From an uncultured Massilia sp. (GTDB taxonomy: Bacteria > Pseudomonadota > Gammaproteobacteria > Burkholderiales > Burkholderiaceae_D): a stretch of 64,000 bases of DNA. A model generated the notes under the pieces. That model worked only from the letters and a program-made list of their open reading frames with translations, was not told where the DNA came from and ran no database searches. The translations under genes were made by a program, and so were the position numbers. This document shows, in pieces, positions 54,691-64,000 of this stretch. Location: assembly GCF_913773735.1 (NCBI RefSeq), contig NZ_CAJYEB010000001.1:1-64000 (forward strand), given 5' to 3'. Numbering within the stretch: the stretch's first letter is position 1; each line of letters opens with the position of its first letter.

Positions 54691-54705
54691 TTTCATAATA
54701 TGAAA
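54691..54705. promoter_or_regulatory. Operator-like palindrome TTTCATAATATGAAA upstream of aceE
   Basis: Perfect 7-bp arms around a central A, ~140 bp 5' of aceE start. Confidence 0.5.
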
Positions 54706-54755
54706 AATGCGCATCCGAGGCGCATGGTTGTGCGGTTCTTGCCCCTTCGACGGCA

Positions 54756-54838
54756 TCGTCCCCGCGCGGGCGGGGACCCGCTGTCGCACGCGCTATCGCG
54801 GCGCATGCGACCCGGATCCCCGTCTTCGCGGGGACGAC
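54756..54838. repeat. REP/BIME-like repeat (tcgtccccgcgcgggcggggac ... gatccccgtcttcgcggggacga)
   Basis: Paired GC-rich hairpins in the aceE-folD intergenic region. Confidence 0.8.
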
Positions 54839-54981
54839 GGCGTAGCGACTCATCCATAAGCATACCTGCACCTTGCCCTGAACAAGCACGTCCATCAATA
54901 TGCCGTCGCCCGCCCGGAAACGGCGCGCGATATCCCGGGGCGCTTATAATTTCGTTTTTGTCCAGCCCACGAGTTCCCGCC

Positions 54982-55839
54982 ATGACCGCCCAACTGATCG
55001 ACGGAGTCAAACTTTCCCAGCAACTGCGCACCGACATCGCCGCGCGCGCCGCCGCCCTCACCGCACGCGGCATCCAGCCCGGCCTGGCCGTGATCATCGT
55101 CGGCGACGACCCGGCCAGCCACGTCTACGTGCGCAACAAGGTCAAGGCCTGCGGCGACGTCGGCTTTCATTCGGTGCTGGAAAAGTACGAGGCCGCGCTC
55201 CCGGAAGCCGCCCTGCTCGAGCGCATCGCCGCGCTGAACGCCGACCCGGCGATCCACGGCATCCTGGTGCAGATGCCGCTGCCGAAGCACATCGATTCGT
55301 CGAAGGTGATCGAGGCGATCGCCACCACCAAGGACGTGGACGGCTATTCGGTGCTGTCGGCCGGCGAACTGATGAGCGGCCTGGAAGGCTTCCGTCCCTG
55401 CACCCCGTACGGCTGCATGAAGCTGATCGAGACCACCGGCGTCGACCTGCGCGGCAAGCATGCCGTCGTCATCGGCCGCAGCAATACCGTCGGCAAGCCG
55501 ATGGCGCTGCTGCTCTTGCAACAGAACGCCACCGTGACCATATGCCATAGCGGTACCGCCGACCTGGGCTACCACACCCGCCAGGCCGACATCGTCGTGG
55601 CCGCCGTCGGCCGCCGCAACACGCTGACCGGCGACATGGTCAAGCCGGGCGCCATCGTGATCGACGTGGGCATCAACCGCAACGACGAGGGCAAGCTGTG
55701 CGGCGACGTCGACTTCGACAGCGTCAAGGACGTCGCGTCCCACATCACCCCGGTGCCGGGCGGCGTGGGGCCGATGACCATCACGATGCTCCTGATGAAC
55801 ACGCTGGAAGCCGCCGAGCGCGTCGCCAGGCGCGCCTGA
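54982..55839 (+). CDS. folD: Bifunctional methylenetetrahydrofolate dehydrogenase/cyclohydrolase
   Basis: [24 protein letters not shown]...[13 protein letters not shown]...[18 protein letters not shown]...[19 protein letters not shown]. Confidence 0.97.
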   Translation: MTAQLIDGVKLSQQLRTDIAARAAALTARGIQPGLAVIIVGDDPASHVYVRNKVKACGDVGFHSVLEKYEAALPEAALLERIAALNADPAIHGILVQMPLPKHIDSSKVIEAIATTKDVDGYSVLSAGELMSGLEGFRPCTPYGCMKLIETTGVDLRGKHAVVIGRSNTVGKPMALLLLQQNATVTICHSGTADLGYHTRQADIVVAAVGRRNTLTGDMVKPGAIVIDVGINRNDEGKLCGDVDFDSVKDVASHITPVPGGVGPMTITMLLMNTLEAAERVARRA

Positions 55840-55925
55840 GCGGGCCGCGGGGCCCGCAGCGTGACCCGAAACGGGCCGGCCCGGGTAAGATGGCGGTGAG
55901 ATCGCATTTACAAGGAACGAGACCC

Positions 55926-58010
55926 ATGACTACTATCGACGCCGGCAATCCCCTCCTCGACTTTTCGGGCCTGCCCCGTTTCGACCTGATCCGCCCCGAA
56001 CACGTGACGCCCGCGATCGAGCAATTGATCGCCGAGGCGCGCAGCGTGGTGCAGGCGCTGGAAGCGCCCGCCGACGGCGTCACCTGGGACAATTTCGTGG
56101 TCCCCCTCGAGGAAGCGACCGAACGCCTCGGCCGCGCCTGGGGCGTGGTGAACCACCTGAACCACGTGATGGACACGCCCGCGCTGCGCGCCACCTACAA
56201 CGAGAACCAGCCGAAGGTGACCGAGTTCTGGACCGAGCTCGGCCAGAACGAGGCACTGTTCGACAAGTACAAGCAGCTGCGCGCCAATCCCGACTTCGTG
56301 CACCTGTCGCCGGCGCGCAAGCGCATCGTCGAGAACGCCCTGCGCGACTTCCGCCTGGGCGGCGCCGAGCTGCCGGAAAAGCAGAAGGAACGCTTCGCCG
56401 AGATCCAGGAACAGCAGGCCGCCCTGTCGACCCGCTTTTCGGAGAACGTGCTGGACGCCACTAACGACTACAAGCTGCTGGTCGAGGACGAGGCCGAACT
56501 GGCCGGCCTGCCGGACGACGCCAGGGCCGCCGCCCGCGCCGCGGCCGAGCGCGACGGCAAGACCGGCTGGCAGTTCTCGCTGCACTTCCCGTCCTACTTC
56601 CCGGTGCTGCAGTTCGCCGACAGCCGCGCCCTGCGCGAGACGATCTACCGCGCCAACGCCACCAAGGCCTCCGAGATGGGCGCCGTGTTCTCGCAGGTCG
56701 AGAAGTGGGACAACACCTCGAACATCGCGCAACTGCTGCGACTGCGCGACGAGGAAGCCAAGCTGCTCGATTTCAAGAGCTTCGCCAACGTCTCGCTCGA
56801 GCCGAAGATGGCCGAGAGCCCCGAGCACGTGATCGAATTCCTGGAAGACCTGGCGCGCCGCGCCCGCCCGTACGCCGAGAAGGACCTGGCCGAGCTGCGC
56901 GCCTTCGCGAAGGACGAGCTGGGCCTGGACGAGATGCAGGCCTGGGACGTCGCCTACGCCTCGGAAAAGCTGCGCGAGAAGCGCTACGCCTTCTCGGCCC
57001 AGGAAGTGAAGGAATACTTCCCCGAGCACAAGGTCGTGGCCGGCCTGTTCGGCGTCATTGCGAAACTGTTCGACGTGACCATCGCCCCGGACGAGGCGCC
57101 GGTCTGGCATCCGGACGTGCGCTTCTTCCGCATCGAGAAACAGGGCCAGCTCATCGGCCAGTTCTACCTCGACCTGTATGCCCGCGCCGGCAAGGGCCAG
57201 GGCGCCTGGATGGACGACGCGCGCGGCCGCAGGCTGACCACGGGCGGCATCGTGCAGACGCCGATCGCCTACCTGACCTGCAACTTCACGCCGCCGGCCG
57301 AGGTCGACGGCAAGCTCCAGCCGTCGCTGTTCACGCACGACGAAGTGACCACGCTGTTCCACGAATTCGGCCACGGCCTGCACCACATGCTGACCGAGGT
57401 CGACGAGCTGTCGGTGTCCGGCATTTCCGGCGTCGAGTGGGACGCCGTGGAACTGCCGTCGCAGTTCATGGAAAACTTCTGCTGGGAGTGGGACGTCCTG
57501 CAGGGCATGACGGCGCACGTGAAGACGGGCGCGCCGCTGCCGCGCGCGCTGTACGACAAGATGCTGGCCGCGAAGAACTTCCAGTCCGGCATGCAGACGC
57601 TGCGCCAGGTCGAGTTCTCGCTGATCGACATGCACCTGCACTACGACTTCGACCCGAACAGCCAGCAGACCGTGCAGCAGCTGGTCGACGACGTGCGCAG
57701 CAAGTTCGCGGTGCTGGTCCCGCCCTCGTTCAACCGCTTCCAGCATTCGTTCGGCCACATCTTCGCCGGCGGCTACGCGGCGGGCTACTACAGCTACAAG
57801 TGGGCGGAAGTGCTGTCGGCCGACGCCTATGCGGCGTTCGAGGAAGCGGTCGAAGCCGGCGGCGGCGCGCTGGACGAGACGGGCAAGCGCTTCCACCGCG
57901 AGATCCTGTCGGTGGGCGGCTCGCGCCCGGCCCTAGAATCGTTCAGGGCCTTCCGCGGCCGCGAACCGCAGATCGACGCGCTGCTGCGCCACAACGGCAT
58001 GCAGGCCTGA
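55926..58010 (+). CDS. prlC: Oligopeptidase A (M3 family)
   Basis: TLFHEFGHGLHHMLTEVDELSVSGISGVEWDAVELPSQFMENFCWE. Confidence 0.95.
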   Translation: MTTIDAGNPLLDFSGLPRFDLIRPEHVTPAIEQLIAEARSVVQALEAPADGVTWDNFVVPLEEATERLGRAWGVVNHLNHVMDTPALRATYNENQPKVTEFWTELGQNEALFDKYKQLRANPDFVHLSPARKRIVENALRDFRLGGAELPEKQKERFAEIQEQQAALSTRFSENVLDATNDYKLLVEDEAELAGLPDDARAAARAAAERDGKTGWQFSLHFPSYFPVLQFADSRALRETIYRANATKASEMGAVFSQVEKWDNTSNIAQLLRLRDEEAKLLDFKSFANVSLEPKMAESPEHVIEFLEDLARRARPYAEKDLAELRAFAKDELGLDEMQAWDVAYASEKLREKRYAFSAQEVKEYFPEHKVVAGLFGVIAKLFDVTIAPDEAPVWHPDVRFFRIEKQGQLIGQFYLDLYARAGKGQGAWMDDARGRRLTTGGIVQTPIAYLTCNFTPPAEVDGKLQPSLFTHDEVTTLFHEFGHGLHHMLTEVDELSVSGISGVEWDAVELPSQFMENFCWEWDVLQGMTAHVKTGAPLPRALYDKMLAAKNFQSGMQTLRQVEFSLIDMHLHYDFDPNSQQTVQQLVDDVRSKFAVLVPPSFNRFQHSFGHIFAGGYAAGYYSYKWAEVLSADAYAAFEEAVEAGGGALDETGKRFHREILSVGGSRPALESFRAFRGREPQIDALLRHNGMQA

Positions 58011-58074
58011 TACCAGCCAGACAAGGCCCCGGGCCGGCCGCGCGGCCGGCCCGGGGCCCGACGATGGACCCGCC

Positions 58075-58500
58075 ATGACCCGCATCGATTTCCATACCAA
58101 TATCCCCGACAAGCTCGGCTACGCCTGCCGTCTGGCGCGCAAGGCCTATGCGGCGCGCGCCAAGGTGGTGCTGCTGGCCGACGGCCCGGCCCAGGCCGCG
58201 CAGCTGAACGAGGCGCTGTGGACGCTGTCCGGCACCGACTTCATCCCGCACGTGATGGCCGGCGACCCGCTGGCGCCGGAAACGCCGGTGATCGTCACCT
58301 TCGACGAGGCCGCCGCACTGCCGCACCGCGACATGCTGGTCAACCTGACGCGCCGCACGCCGGCCGGCTTCGACAGCTTCGCGCGCGTGTTCGAGATCAT
58401 CTCCACCGACGAGGAGGACGCCGCCGCCGGGCGCGCGCGCTACGTCGCCTACAAGCGCCAGCAGTATCCGCTGACGCACTTCGTGGCGGGGCAATCGTGA
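58075..58500 (+). CDS. holC: DNA polymerase III subunit chi
   Basis: RIDFHTNIPDKLGYACRLARKAYAARAKVVLLADGPAQAAQLNEALWTLSGTDFIPHV. Confidence 0.92.
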   Translation: MTRIDFHTNIPDKLGYACRLARKAYAARAKVVLLADGPAQAAQLNEALWTLSGTDFIPHVMAGDPLAPETPVIVTFDEAAALPHRDMLVNLTRRTPAGFDSFARVFEIISTDEEDAAAGRARYVAYKRQQYPLTHFVAGQS

Positions 58501-58970
58501 GCGACGCGCGCGCCTTCGACGAAAGCATCCCGGTCCTGACCGAGGTGGTGCAGGACCCGGCGCCGGTGCAAGCGATTCCGTCGGTCGCCGCGGTCGCGGC
58601 GTCCCTGCAGGCCGACGATATTCCGGTGCTGGCGCCGGAGGATGCGATCGTGGTGGGGGCGCCGCAGCCCGAGCCGCTGCGCGAGCCGGCGCCCGAGCCG
58701 GCACCGACGCCGGCCGCCCGCATCGGCGCCCTCGACGACGACGCCTGGCGCGCGCTGGAGGAGCGCCTGGTCGCGCGCGTGCTCGACCGCCTGCAGGACC
58801 GCGTGGAACTGGTGCTGGAAGACCAGGTACGCAGCAGCATGGCGCCGGTGATCGACCACGTGGTCGCGCGCCTGGCCGCCGACCTGCGCGACGGGCTGCG
58901 CCAGACCGTCGAACAGGTGGTCGAACGCGCCGTCGCGCAGGAACTGGCGCACTTGAAATCGCGTACCTGA
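58497..58970 (+). CDS. Hypothetical protein downstream of holC (GTG start)
   Basis: GTGA overlap with holC; amphipathic C-terminal helix. Confidence 0.7.
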   Translation: MSDARAFDESIPVLTEVVQDPAPVQAIPSVAAVAASLQADDIPVLAPEDAIVVGAPQPEPLREPAPEPAPTPAARIGALDDDAWRALEERLVARVLDRLQDRVELVLEDQVRSSMAPVIDHVVARLAADLRDGLRQTVEQVVERAVAQELAHLKSRT

Positions 58971-58990
58971 ATTGCGTATCCGAGGTGACC

Positions 58991-59032
58991 TCCCTGAAGT
59001 CACTTCCCTGAAGTCACTTCCCTGAAGTGACG
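58991..59032. repeat. 14-bp tandem repeat, 3 copies (tccctgaagtcact)
   Basis: tccctgaagtcact tccctgaagtcact tccctgaagtgacg; the last junction forms GTCACTT-ccctg-AAGTGAC. Confidence 0.9.
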
Positions 59033-59245
59033 TCCCTGGATGCGCGCACCGGCCGGCGTCATGCCGGTCCCGCGCGCGGGCCATTGCGGGGCGGCGGCGC
59101 ACCCCGTCCGTGCAGCGCGACGCCGCCCGCAGCTTTCTCTTTCCCGAGGCTTTGCCAAGCCGGCAAATTGCTGTAACTTTGCCTTGCGCAACTACGTTAC
59201 GGCCGCAGCCAGCACGCCGTGTCCACCATCCTTGGAGAGAATTCG

Positions 59246-60382
59246 ATGCAGCTCACCACCAGACTCGTTCCCATCGCCGTCGCCCTCGCCTGCGCCCTCC
59301 CGGCCGGCGCGCAGCAGGTCGTCAAGATCGGCCACGTGGCGCCGATCTCCGGCCCCAGCGCCCACCTCGGCAAGGACATGGAAAACGCCGCGCGCATGGC
59401 GATCGACGAACTGAGCGCCAAGGGTTTTGCGATCAACGGCCAGAAGGTCACGCTGCAGCTGGTGGCCGAGGACGACGGCGCCGATCCCAAGCAGGGCACG
59501 GCGGTGGCGCAGAAGCTGGTCGACGCCCACGTCAACGGCGTGATCGGCCACCTGAACTCGGGCACCTCGGTGCCGGCGTCGAAGATCTACCACGACGCCG
59601 GCATCGTGCAGATCTCGCCGGCGACGACGTCGCCCCGCTACACGCGCCAGGGCTTCCCCGGCGCCTTCCGCACCGTCGCCAGCGACGCCAAGCTGGGCGG
59701 CACGCTGAGCAAGTACGCGATCGAGACGCTCAAGGTCAGGAACATCGCCGTCATCGACGACCGCAGCACCTACGGCCAGGGCGTGGCCGACGAATTCGTG
59801 AAAGGCACGAAGAAGCCCGGCATCAAGGTCGTCGCGCGCGAATTCACCAGCCCCACCGCGACCGACTACACCGCCATCCTTACCGCGATCAAGGCCAGGA
59901 AGCCGGACCTGATCTTCTTCGGCGGCATGGATTCCGTGGCCGGCCCCATGCTCAAGCAGATCAAGGCGCTGGGCATCAACGTGTTCTTCATGGGCGGCGA
60001 CGGCATGTGCACGAATTCGCTGGCACGCCTGGCCGGCGACGGCCTGGTCGACGGCAAGGTGGTCTGCGCCGAAGCCGGCGGCGTGCAGGGTCCGCAGGAA
60101 AAGGGGATGGACGACTTCCGCGCCCGCTACAAGAAGAAGTTCAACATGGACGTGCAGCTGTACGCGCCCTACGTCTACGACTCGGTGATGGTGATGGCCA
60201 CCGCCATGCAGAACGCGAAATCCGCCGATCCGGCCAGGTACCTGCCGGCGCTGAAGGCCATCAAGTACGAGGGCGTGACCGGCACCATCCAGTTCGATCA
60301 GTACGGCGACATCAAGGACGGCGCGCTGACGCTGTTCACCTACAAGGGCGGCCAGCGGAACAAGCTGGACGTGATCCGCTGA
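59246..60382 (+). CDS. Branched-chain amino-acid ABC transporter substrate-binding protein
   Basis: Signal peptide; VVKIGHVAPISGPSAHLGKDMENAARMAIDELSAKGFAINGQKVTLQLVAEDDGADPKQGTAVAQKLVD. Confidence 0.93.
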   Translation: MQLTTRLVPIAVALACALPAGAQQVVKIGHVAPISGPSAHLGKDMENAARMAIDELSAKGFAINGQKVTLQLVAEDDGADPKQGTAVAQKLVDAHVNGVIGHLNSGTSVPASKIYHDAGIVQISPATTSPRYTRQGFPGAFRTVASDAKLGGTLSKYAIETLKVRNIAVIDDRSTYGQGVADEFVKGTKKPGIKVVAREFTSPTATDYTAILTAIKARKPDLIFFGGMDSVAGPMLKQIKALGINVFFMGGDGMCTNSLARLAGDGLVDGKVVCAEAGGVQGPQEKGMDDFRARYKKKFNMDVQLYAPYVYDSVMVMATAMQNAKSADPARYLPALKAIKYEGVTGTIQFDQYGDIKDGALTLFTYKGGQRNKLDVIR

Positions 60383-60409
60383 CCGGCGTTGCCATTGGCA
60401 GGGGCGCCG

Positions 60410-61588
60410 TCAGGCCGTCCCGCGCTGGAATTCCCCGTGCAGCCGGCGTGCGGCCGGCGAATCGAACAGGGCGGCGAGCCGCGCCCGCGCCGTCATCCGG
60501 CGGAACGCCCCGCGCTGCGCCGGATCGCCGGCGTCGTGCATCGTCTCCGTCATCCATGCGCTGAACTCCTGGTAGCGCCAGATGCGCGGCAGGACCGTCT
60601 CCGAGTAGGCGTCCAGCGCACGCGTATCCCCCTCGCGCACGGCCGCCACCAGGGCCTGCCCCAGCACATCGACGTCGTACAGCGCCAGGTTCATTCCCTT
60701 GGCGCCCGTCGGCGGAACGAGGTGGGCGGCGTCGCCGGCAAGGAACAGCCGGCGGTGCTGCATCGGCGCATGCACGACACTGCGCAGGGGGATGACCTCC
60801 TTGTCGTGGACCACGACATTGGCGATCGCCGCATCGCCCATGCGCAGGCGGATCTCGTCCCACAGGCGTTGGTCCGGCCAGTCCTGCGCCGTGTCGCTGA
60901 GCGCGCACTGCAGGTAGTAGCGGCTGCGCTGCAGACCGCGCGGGAGCTGCGCCACGAAGCCGCGGTCGCTGACGCCCATGACCGGATGACCGGCGACGGG
61001 CGCCTCGACCAGGGCGGCGAGCCAGGCGTAGCCGAATTCGTGGCTGGTCTTCGCCAGCACGCCGTGCGGGATCGCGGCGCGGCTGACGCCGCGGTTACCG
61101 TCGCAGCCGACCACGTAGTCGCAATCGAGCGCATGCGCGCCGCCGGCGTCGGTGTAGAGGACCTGCGCCCGGCCCTCGCCGTCGTTGCGGATGACGACGT
61201 CCGCGACACCGAAGCGGACGTCGCCCGCGCGCGCGTCGACCAGTTCGCGCAACAGGTTGTTGACGAGCATCTGCTGGGTGCAGAAGCGGCCCGGGCTGCC
61301 GTCCTCGGCGGCCATCTCGAGGATGTGGCTGGCGCCGTCGATGCGGTAGTCGATCGACTGCGCGACCGGGCCGCCCAGCAGCCGTTCGGCCAGCCCCCAG
61401 CGTTCGAACATGCGCACGCCGCGTGCCTCGACGACGCCGGCGCGCTGGCGCATCTCGACGTAGGCGCGTTCGCGCCGTTCCAGCACGACGCAGGCCACGC
61501 CGGACAGGTGCAGGAAGGTGGCGAGCGCCAGTCCCGACACGCCGCCGCCGACGATCGCGACGCGCGTGTCTTCGCGGGATGGATTCAT
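60410..61588 (-). CDS. FAD monooxygenase, 4-hydroxybenzoate 3-monooxygenase (PobA)-like
   Basis: VAIVGGGVSGLALATFLHLSGV; DCDYVVGCDGNRGVSR; MQHRRLFLAGDAAHLVPPTGAKGMNLALYDV. Confidence 0.88.
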   Translation of the reverse strand: MNPSREDTRVAIVGGGVSGLALATFLHLSGVACVVLERRERAYVEMRQRAGVVEARGVRMFERWGLAERLLGGPVAQSIDYRIDGASHILEMAAEDGSPGRFCTQQMLVNNLLRELVDARAGDVRFGVADVVIRNDGEGRAQVLYTDAGGAHALDCDYVVGCDGNRGVSRAAIPHGVLAKTSHEFGYAWLAALVEAPVAGHPVMGVSDRGFVAQLPRGLQRSRYYLQCALSDTAQDWPDQRLWDEIRLRMGDAAIANVVVHDKEVIPLRSVVHAPMQHRRLFLAGDAAHLVPPTGAKGMNLALYDVDVLGQALVAAVREGDTRALDAYSETVLPRIWRYQEFSAWMTETMHDAGDPAQRGAFRRMTARARLAALFDSPAARRLHGEFQRGTA

Positions 61589-61684
61589 GGTGTTTCCTTT
61601 CGCTTCAGGTTGATTTCCAGGAGCGAAAAGAATATAAGTATTTATTTACATTCGATAGTCACATTCCGGACCGGAGGCCGACGG

Positions 61685-62302
61685 ATGCCGCGCAAGCTCG
61701 ATATCTCCTTGAAAAAGCAGCCGAAACAGGCACGCGCGATCGCCACGGTCGATGCCATCGTCGAAGCGGCCACTTACATTCTGAAGCGGCACGGGGCCGC
61801 GGGATTCACCGCCAACAAGGTGGCGGACAAGGCGGGCGTGAACATCGCGTCCTTCTACCAGTACTTTCCGAACAAGGAGGCGCTGCTGTTCCACGTCGCC
61901 ACGCTGACCTGGGACCGGCAGCTCGCGCAACTGGCGCCCGTCCTCGCGCGCGGCGGCCAGGACCACGCGGCCAAGCTCAGGGAGTTCATCCGCATGTTCT
62001 TCGCGGTCGAGGCGGCCGAGGCCGACCTGCGCCGGGCGCTAAGGATCGCCGCCGTCGAACTGAAGGATACGGCGCAATTCCGGGAACTGATGGACGAGGG
62101 CGCGGCGCTCACCCGGACGTTCATCGAAGACGCGCTGCGGGAACGCGCGCCGGGCGATCTCTCCTTCGACGTCCGCTTCATCGTGCTGCTGACGACGAGT
62201 TTTGCGGAGAGGACGACGGACGAGGGTACGTCGGACGCCGAGTTGATGCGCCAGGCCGACCTGCTGGCGGACATGCTGATCGGTCATTACGGCATTGCGT
62301 AG
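61685..62302 (+). CDS. TetR-family transcriptional regulator
   Basis: IVEAATYILKRHGAAGFTANKVADKAGVNIASFYQYFPNKEALLFHV. Confidence 0.93.
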   Translation: MPRKLDISLKKQPKQARAIATVDAIVEAATYILKRHGAAGFTANKVADKAGVNIASFYQYFPNKEALLFHVATLTWDRQLAQLAPVLARGGQDHAAKLREFIRMFFAVEAAEADLRRALRIAAVELKDTAQFRELMDEGAALTRTFIEDALRERAPGDLSFDVRFIVLLTTSFAERTTDEGTSDAELMRQADLLADMLIGHYGIA

Positions 62303-62398
62303 AGCGCGTCCCGCCCGCGCAAACGAACAGCGCGCCTCGCGATCGCGACGGCGCGCCGTTTCAGGGACTGCCGGCCGGCCGCTTGGACGCGGCCATCT

Positions 62399-62710
62399 TC
62401 ATTTCTGCGCCAGCACCCACTTGACCAGGCTGCGGGCCTCGGCTTCGCTCACCTGCGGGTTGGCCGGCATCGGCACCGGACCCCAGGTGCCCGAACCGCC
62501 CTTCATGACCTTCTGGACCAGCTTGTCCTCGGCGCCCTTCTGGCCCGCGTACTTCGCCGCCACGTCCTTGTAGGCCGGACCGACCACCTTGTTGGCGACA
62601 GCGTGGCAAGCCATGCAGTTCTTCGACTTGGCGAGATCGGCTTGCGCGAATGCGCTGCCCGAGACCAGGGCGGAAGCTGCGACGAACAACATCAGGGACC
62701 GTTTCATCAT
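62399..62710 (-). CDS. Class I c-type cytochrome
   Basis: Signal peptide; CMACH; GPAYKDVAAKYAGQ; GPVPMPANPQVSEAEARSLVKWVLAQ. Confidence 0.93.
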   Translation of the reverse strand: MMKRSLMLFVAASALVSGSAFAQADLAKSKNCMACHAVANKVVGPAYKDVAAKYAGQKGAEDKLVQKVMKGGSGTWGPVPMPANPQVSEAEARSLVKWVLAQK

Positions 62711-62824
62711 TTTCTCCAGTGAAAGTGTTACGACAGAGATTCTAGCGCCTTTCCGCGCATGAAAGACCCCTGACAATACTCGGTAACGCCTGATACATCT
62801 TTTAGTTGACTCGAGAGTAAATTA

Positions 62825-62841
62825 GTGTTGCCAAGCAACAC
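62825..62841. promoter_or_regulatory. Operator-like palindrome GTGTTGC-CAA-GCAACAC
   Basis: Perfect 7-bp arms in divergent intergenic region. Confidence 0.4.
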
Positions 62842-62889
62842 ATTTTCACCGGCAAATGCGCTAAGATGGGCCGCAGACAAGGAAGTCCC

Positions 62890-63114
62890 ATGCCCCTCAT
62901 CCTCCTCATCGCCGCCCTAAGCATCCTGCGCTTCTTCGAAATCTGGCACTTCGCCCTCCTGTCGTGGTGGTGGATCGTCGGCCTGATGGCGGTCGCCTTC
63001 ATCTGGTTCGAATTCATCGAAAAGATGCTGGGCCTCGACAAGCGCAAGGCCCACGACGTCGACGAAAAGCGCCGCCAGGAGCGCGTCAAGCAAAGCTTCA
63101 CCAAACGTAAATAA
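62890..63114 (+). CDS. Small Trp-rich membrane protein (TIGR04438-like)
   Basis: ILRFFEIWHFALLSWWWIVGLMAVAFIWFEFIEKMLGLDKRKAH. Confidence 0.8.
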   Translation: MPLILLIAALSILRFFEIWHFALLSWWWIVGLMAVAFIWFEFIEKMLGLDKRKAHDVDEKRRQERVKQSFTKRK

Positions 63115-63117
63115 CCA

Positions 63118-63192
63118 TCAAACCGGGGTCAGAGCCCGATTTCGGGCAATTTCCAAAAACCGGGCTCTGACCCCGGCTCTGACCCCGGTTTG
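63118..63192. repeat. Dispersed GGCTCTGACCCCGG element, copy 3, with inverted partner
   Basis: tcaaaccggggtcagagcc...aaccgggctctgaccccggctctgaccccggtttg. Confidence 0.9.
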
Positions 63193-63199
63193 GGGTTGA

Positions 63200-64000
63200 T
63201 CAACGTTTCAGTTGGGACAGGTCGCGCACTGCGCCGCGGTCGGCGGAGGTCGTCAGGGCGGCGTAGGCCTGCAACGCTTGCGAGACATAGCGTTCGCGGT
63301 CGACCGGTTGCCAGGCCGCGTCGCCGCGGTCTTCCATGGCGGCGCGGCGGTGCGCCAGGTCTTCGGCGCTCACGCGCAGGTTGATCGTGCGCGCCGGGAT
63401 GTCGATGTCGATCATGTCGCCCTCTTCCACCAGGCCGATCGCGCCGCCTTCCGCCGCTTCCGGCGAGGCGTGGCCGATCACCAGGCCCGACGAACCGCCC
63501 GAGAACCTGCCGTCCGTGAACAGCGCGCAGGCCTTGCCCAGCCCCTTCGACTTGATGTACGAGGTCGGGTACAGCATCTCCTGCATGCCCGGCCCGCCCT
63601 TCGGCCCCTCGTAGCGGATGATGACGACGTCGCCCGCGTGCACGGTGTCGCCCAGGATGCCCTCGACGGCCGCGTCCTGGCTCTCGAACACGCGCGCGCG
63701 CCCGGAGAACGTCAGGATGCTCTCGTCGACGCCCGCCGTCTTCACGATGCAGCCCTTCTCGGCGATGTTCCCGTACAGGACCGCCAGGCCGCCGTCCTGC
63801 GAGTAGGCGTGCGCGCGGTCGCGGATGCAGCCGGTCGTGCGATCCAGGTCCGCCGTGGCGTAGCGCTCGGACTGCGAGAACGCCACCTGGGTCGGCACGC
63901 CGCCCGGCGCCGCGCGGAACAGCTGGTGCACCGCCGGGTCGTCGCTCGCGCGGATATCGTATTTCTCGATCGCCTCGGCGATCGAGGCGCTGTGCACCGT
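63200..64000 (-). CDS. ilvD: Dihydroxy-acid dehydratase, C-terminal part (runs off window)
   Basis: [47 protein letters not shown]...[57 protein letters not shown]. Confidence 0.97.
   Translation of the reverse strand, partial: TVHSASIAEAIEKYDIRASDDPAVHQLFRAAPGGVPTQVAFSQSERYATADLDRTTGCIRDRAHAYSQDGGLAVLYGNIAEKGCIVKTAGVDESILTFSGRARVFESQDAAVEGILGDTVHAGDVVIIRYEGPKGGPGMQEMLYPTSYIKSKGLGKACALFTDGRFSGGSSGLVIGHASPEAAEGGAIGLVEEGDMIDIDIPARTINLRVSAEDLAHRRAAMEDRGDAAWQPVDRERYVSQALQAYAALTTSADRGAVRDLSQLKR

Overview
64-kb window of a high-GC betaproteobacterial chromosome. Gene content and PEP-CTERM/REP features suggest Oxalobacteraceae/Massilia-like, but this is inferred and no search was run. Most of it is ordinary chromosome: pyruvate dehydrogenase operon, monomeric NADP-isocitrate dehydrogenase, folD, oligopeptidase A, holC, ilvD (partial), efflux systems and regulators. 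The left 4.3 kb differs. It is a lower-GC type VI secretion (T6SS) payload module: an IS3-family element that truncates a vgrG, a candidate effector with a C-terminal 3D (MltA-like) domain, a putative periplasmic immunity protein and a PAAR protein. It ends at an orphan 3' half of tRNA-Lys, which looks like an integration scar. Immediately beyond is a second T6SS module (Tla3-like adaptor plus PAAR) whose toxin gene appears reduced to a C-terminal remnant. Other notable features are several dispersed palindromic repeat families (GGCTCTGACCCCGG, GTAGGGTGGGCAC, CCGGCGNAGGCCGG types), a 60-bp tandem hairpin array, a four-gene DUF2141/carotenoid-oxygenase/LytS-LytTR operon, and several clean operator-like palindromes. 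All family calls come from reading motifs by eye.
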